Assembly: GCA_019421925.1 (NCBI GenBank)
Contig: JAHZEH010000147.1
Span: forward strand, 1-5,585
Reading direction: 5' to 3'
Length of the DNA: 5,585 bases
DNA from: Clostridia bacterium
Lineage (GTDB): Bacteria; Bacillota; Clostridia; Christensenellales; CALWSW01
Below, in pieces: positions 4,678 through 5,585 of the stretch. The translations under genes were made by a program, and so were the position numbers. Each line of letters starts with the position of its first letter. The first letter of the stretch is position 1. The notes below the pieces were generated by a model. The model was not told the DNA's origin. It was given only the letters and a program-made list of their open reading frames with translations, and did not search any database.

Positions 4678-4971
4678 TTAGGCTTTGACCTTCTTCATCA
4701 CGAACGCGGCGGAGCAGGCGGCGAGCAGGGCGGAACCGGCGACAACCACAAGGGTGCTGGCGGAGAAATCACCGGTGGTGGGGACTTCCTCGTCGTCGCT
4801 GGGAATCTCTTCGTCGTCGATGACGTCGTCGTCGCTGGGCTCTTCATCGATGATGTCGTCGTCGGGGACCTCATCGGTGGGTTCAGCGCTGGCGAAGGGG
4901 ATGGCGGCAAGGGCGAAAACCATCGTCAGGGCCAGGAACAGGGACAGGAACTTCTTTGCAGAACTGGTCAT
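4678..4971 (-). CDS. Secreted highly acidic protein with sorting-signal-like C-terminus (paralog 2)
   Basis: The protein is 97 aa and a clear paralog of the gene at 3963. The signal peptide (1-29, cleavage near ASA) differs at only a few residues, and the last 34 residues (VPTTGD onward to MKKVKA) differ at three. The middle, residues 30-62, is much shorter and lacks the EEITD repeats: it is Asp/Glu with Pro, Ile, Ser and Val, including IDEEPSDDD and IPSDDEE. There is no Lys or Arg between residue 8 and the tail. The motif VPTTG followed by a hydrophobic span (70-91) and KKVK suggests sortase anchoring with a non-canonical first residue, or simple membrane anchoring. AGGAGGT at 4979-4985 lies seven bases before the ATG. 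It has its own promoter and terminator, so it is not simply co-transcribed with paralog 1. Function unknown. Confidence 0.82.
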   Translation of the reverse strand: MTSSAKKFLSLFLALTMVFALAAIPFASAEPTDEVPDDDIIDEEPSDDDVIDDEEIPSDDEEVPTTGDFSASTLVVVAGSALLAACSAAFVMKKVKA

Positions 4972-4978
4972 GGGAATT

Positions 4979-4985
4979 ACCTCCT
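4979..4985 (-). promoter_or_regulatory. Ribosome binding site of acidic protein 2
   Basis: AGGAGGT on the minus strand, seven bases before the ATG at 4971-4969. It fixes the start and matches the site of the paralog. Confidence 0.85.
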
Positions 4986-5046
4986 ACAATTGGGCTAAAT
5001 TAATCGCGGCGCAGTCAAGAACTGCCCACGCCGTAATCTTTTCCCA

Positions 5047-5075
5047 ATTTTACAACATTTAATCAGAGACTTCAA
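5047..5075 (-). promoter_or_regulatory. Sigma-A promoter of acidic protein 2
   Basis: On the minus strand TTGAAG (5075-5070), a 17-base spacer and TAAAAT (5052-5047). The -10 has one mismatch and the -35 two. Transcription would start near 5040, giving a leader of about 70 bases. Confidence 0.7.
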
Positions 5076-5100
5076 GGGCGGGGCGTGTTCAATTGATGAT

Positions 5101-5123
5101 CCAATTGTTACCAAATTGTAAAA
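5101..5123 (-). promoter_or_regulatory. Conserved A/T-rich element upstream of the acidic gene 2 promoter
   Basis: The plus map reads CCAATT, seven bases, then AATTGTAAAA, the counterpart of 4548-4570. It lies 25 bases beyond the -35 of this promoter and about 28 bases before the -35 of the divergent fhs promoter, so a bound protein could in principle affect either gene. Confidence 0.4.
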
Positions 5124-5151
5124 TCGCGGTTTTTCCGTGAACGAATCATGC

Positions 5152-5180
5152 TTGATTGCAGAACCTGTTCAAGATATACT
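5152..5180 (+). promoter_or_regulatory. Sigma-A promoter of fhs
   Basis: TTGATT (5152-5157), a 17-base spacer and TATACT (5175-5180). The predicted start near 5187 leaves a leader of about 30 bases, too short for a riboswitch. AAGGAG (5204-5209) then sets the ATG six bases on. Confidence 0.8.
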
Positions 5181-5215
5181 AACAATAAGCATTAAGACTG
5201 AAAAAGGAGCAAAAC

Positions 5216-5585
5216 ATGACAGACCTTGAAATTGCAAGGGGCGCCAAACTTCTCCCCATTTCGACCATCGCTTCAAAGTTGAATATTCCTTCTGATGCGG
5301 TCTATCCATTCGGCAATGTGATGGCAAAGGTTGATCCGGACAAAGTGCTCGGCGAAGAAGGCAAACTTATATTGGTAACGGCCATTAACCCCACGCCTGC
5401 TGGAGAGGGGAAAACGACCGTCTCCATCGGCCTGGCGGACGGCATGCGCTTGCTGGGCAAAAATGCTGTTTTGGCCCTGCGGGAACCCTCCCTCGGCCCT
5501 GTATTCGGCATGAAAGGGGGCGCGGCCGGCGGCGCTTATGCCCAGGTCGTCCCAATGGAGGAGATCAACCTGCACTTAACAGGGG
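5216..5585 (+). CDS. fhs: Formate-tetrahydrofolate ligase, N-terminal 123 residues (runs off the window)
   Basis: The enzyme joins formate to tetrahydrofolate with ATP to give 10-formyl-THF, feeding purine synthesis and, in acetogens, the methyl branch of the Wood-Ljungdahl pathway; it is cytoplasmic and usually a tetramer. The frame begins MTDLEIARGAKLLPI and stays open to the window edge. Family signatures are clear: YPFGNVMAKV (30-39), the ATP-binding loop in INPTPAGEGKTT (57-68), and REPSLGPVFGMKGGAAGG (89-106) followed by AYAQVVPMEEINLHLTG. The full protein is normally about 556 aa, so roughly the first fifth is seen. The start is supported by AAGGAG six bases upstream. The gene is monocistronic at its 5' end; what follows is not visible. 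Presence of fhs alone does not prove acetogenesis, since many Clostridia carry it. Confidence 0.96.
   Translation, partial: MTDLEIARGAKLLPISTIASKLNIPSDAVYPFGNVMAKVDPDKVLGEEGKLILVTAINPTPAGEGKTTVSIGLADGMRLLGKNAVLALREPSLGPVFGMKGGAAGGAYAQVVPMEEINLHLTG

Overview
The window reads as chromosomal DNA of a moderately GC-rich anaerobic Firmicute of the class Clostridia, most likely a gut Oscillospiraceae/Lachnospiraceae-type bacterium. The grounds are AGGAGG-type ribosome sites before nearly every gene, sigma-A promoters, signal peptides and wall-anchor-like tails of Gram-positive style, a low-potential clostridial ferredoxin, a DegV/FakB-type lipid-binding protein and formate-tetrahydrofolate ligase. 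The placement is inference; no marker gene fixes the genus.

Layout. Positions 1-64 are the 3' part of a tRNA-Val(CAC), followed by its terminator. A secreted GH25 muramidase-like protein with two LysM domains lies on the minus strand (295-1362). Divergent from it is a secreted SH3b / peptidoglycan-binding / NlpC-P60 endopeptidase (1558-2391, plus). A perfect 22-bp-arm hairpin (2392-2437) separates the latter from a convergent minus-strand pair: a 57-aa uncharacterised protein (2650-2823) and a 63-aa 4Fe-4S ferredoxin (2443-2634). Divergent from that pair is a DegV-family gene (plus) with a near-consensus promoter and a TTG start at 2989. Convergent with it come two minus-strand tandem paralogs (3963-4418 and 4678-4971). 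They encode small, extremely acidic secreted proteins with a P-T-T-G-D motif, a membrane segment and a basic tail. The window ends in the first 123 codons of formate-tetrahydrofolate ligase (fhs, from 5216, plus).

How the genes work together. Four genes concern the cell envelope: two wall hydrolases read divergently from one intergenic region, and two putative wall- or membrane-anchored acidic proteins. DegV (membrane lipid supply), ferredoxin (electron transfer) and fhs (one-carbon metabolism) are housekeeping functions with no evident link to them. Nearly every gene or pair has its own promoter and terminator, so this is a mosaic of short transcription units. There are no signs of phage, IS elements or CRISPR, and no gene-free stretch exceeds about 260 bases.

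Most notable: (1) the GH25 protein has Gly where the family's catalytic Glu of the D-x-E motif is expected; (2) the acidic paralogs form a duplicated cassette (upstream element, promoter, gene, terminator) in which signal peptide and anchor are almost identical but the D/E-rich middle differs, in one copy through a 15-bp tandem repeat.
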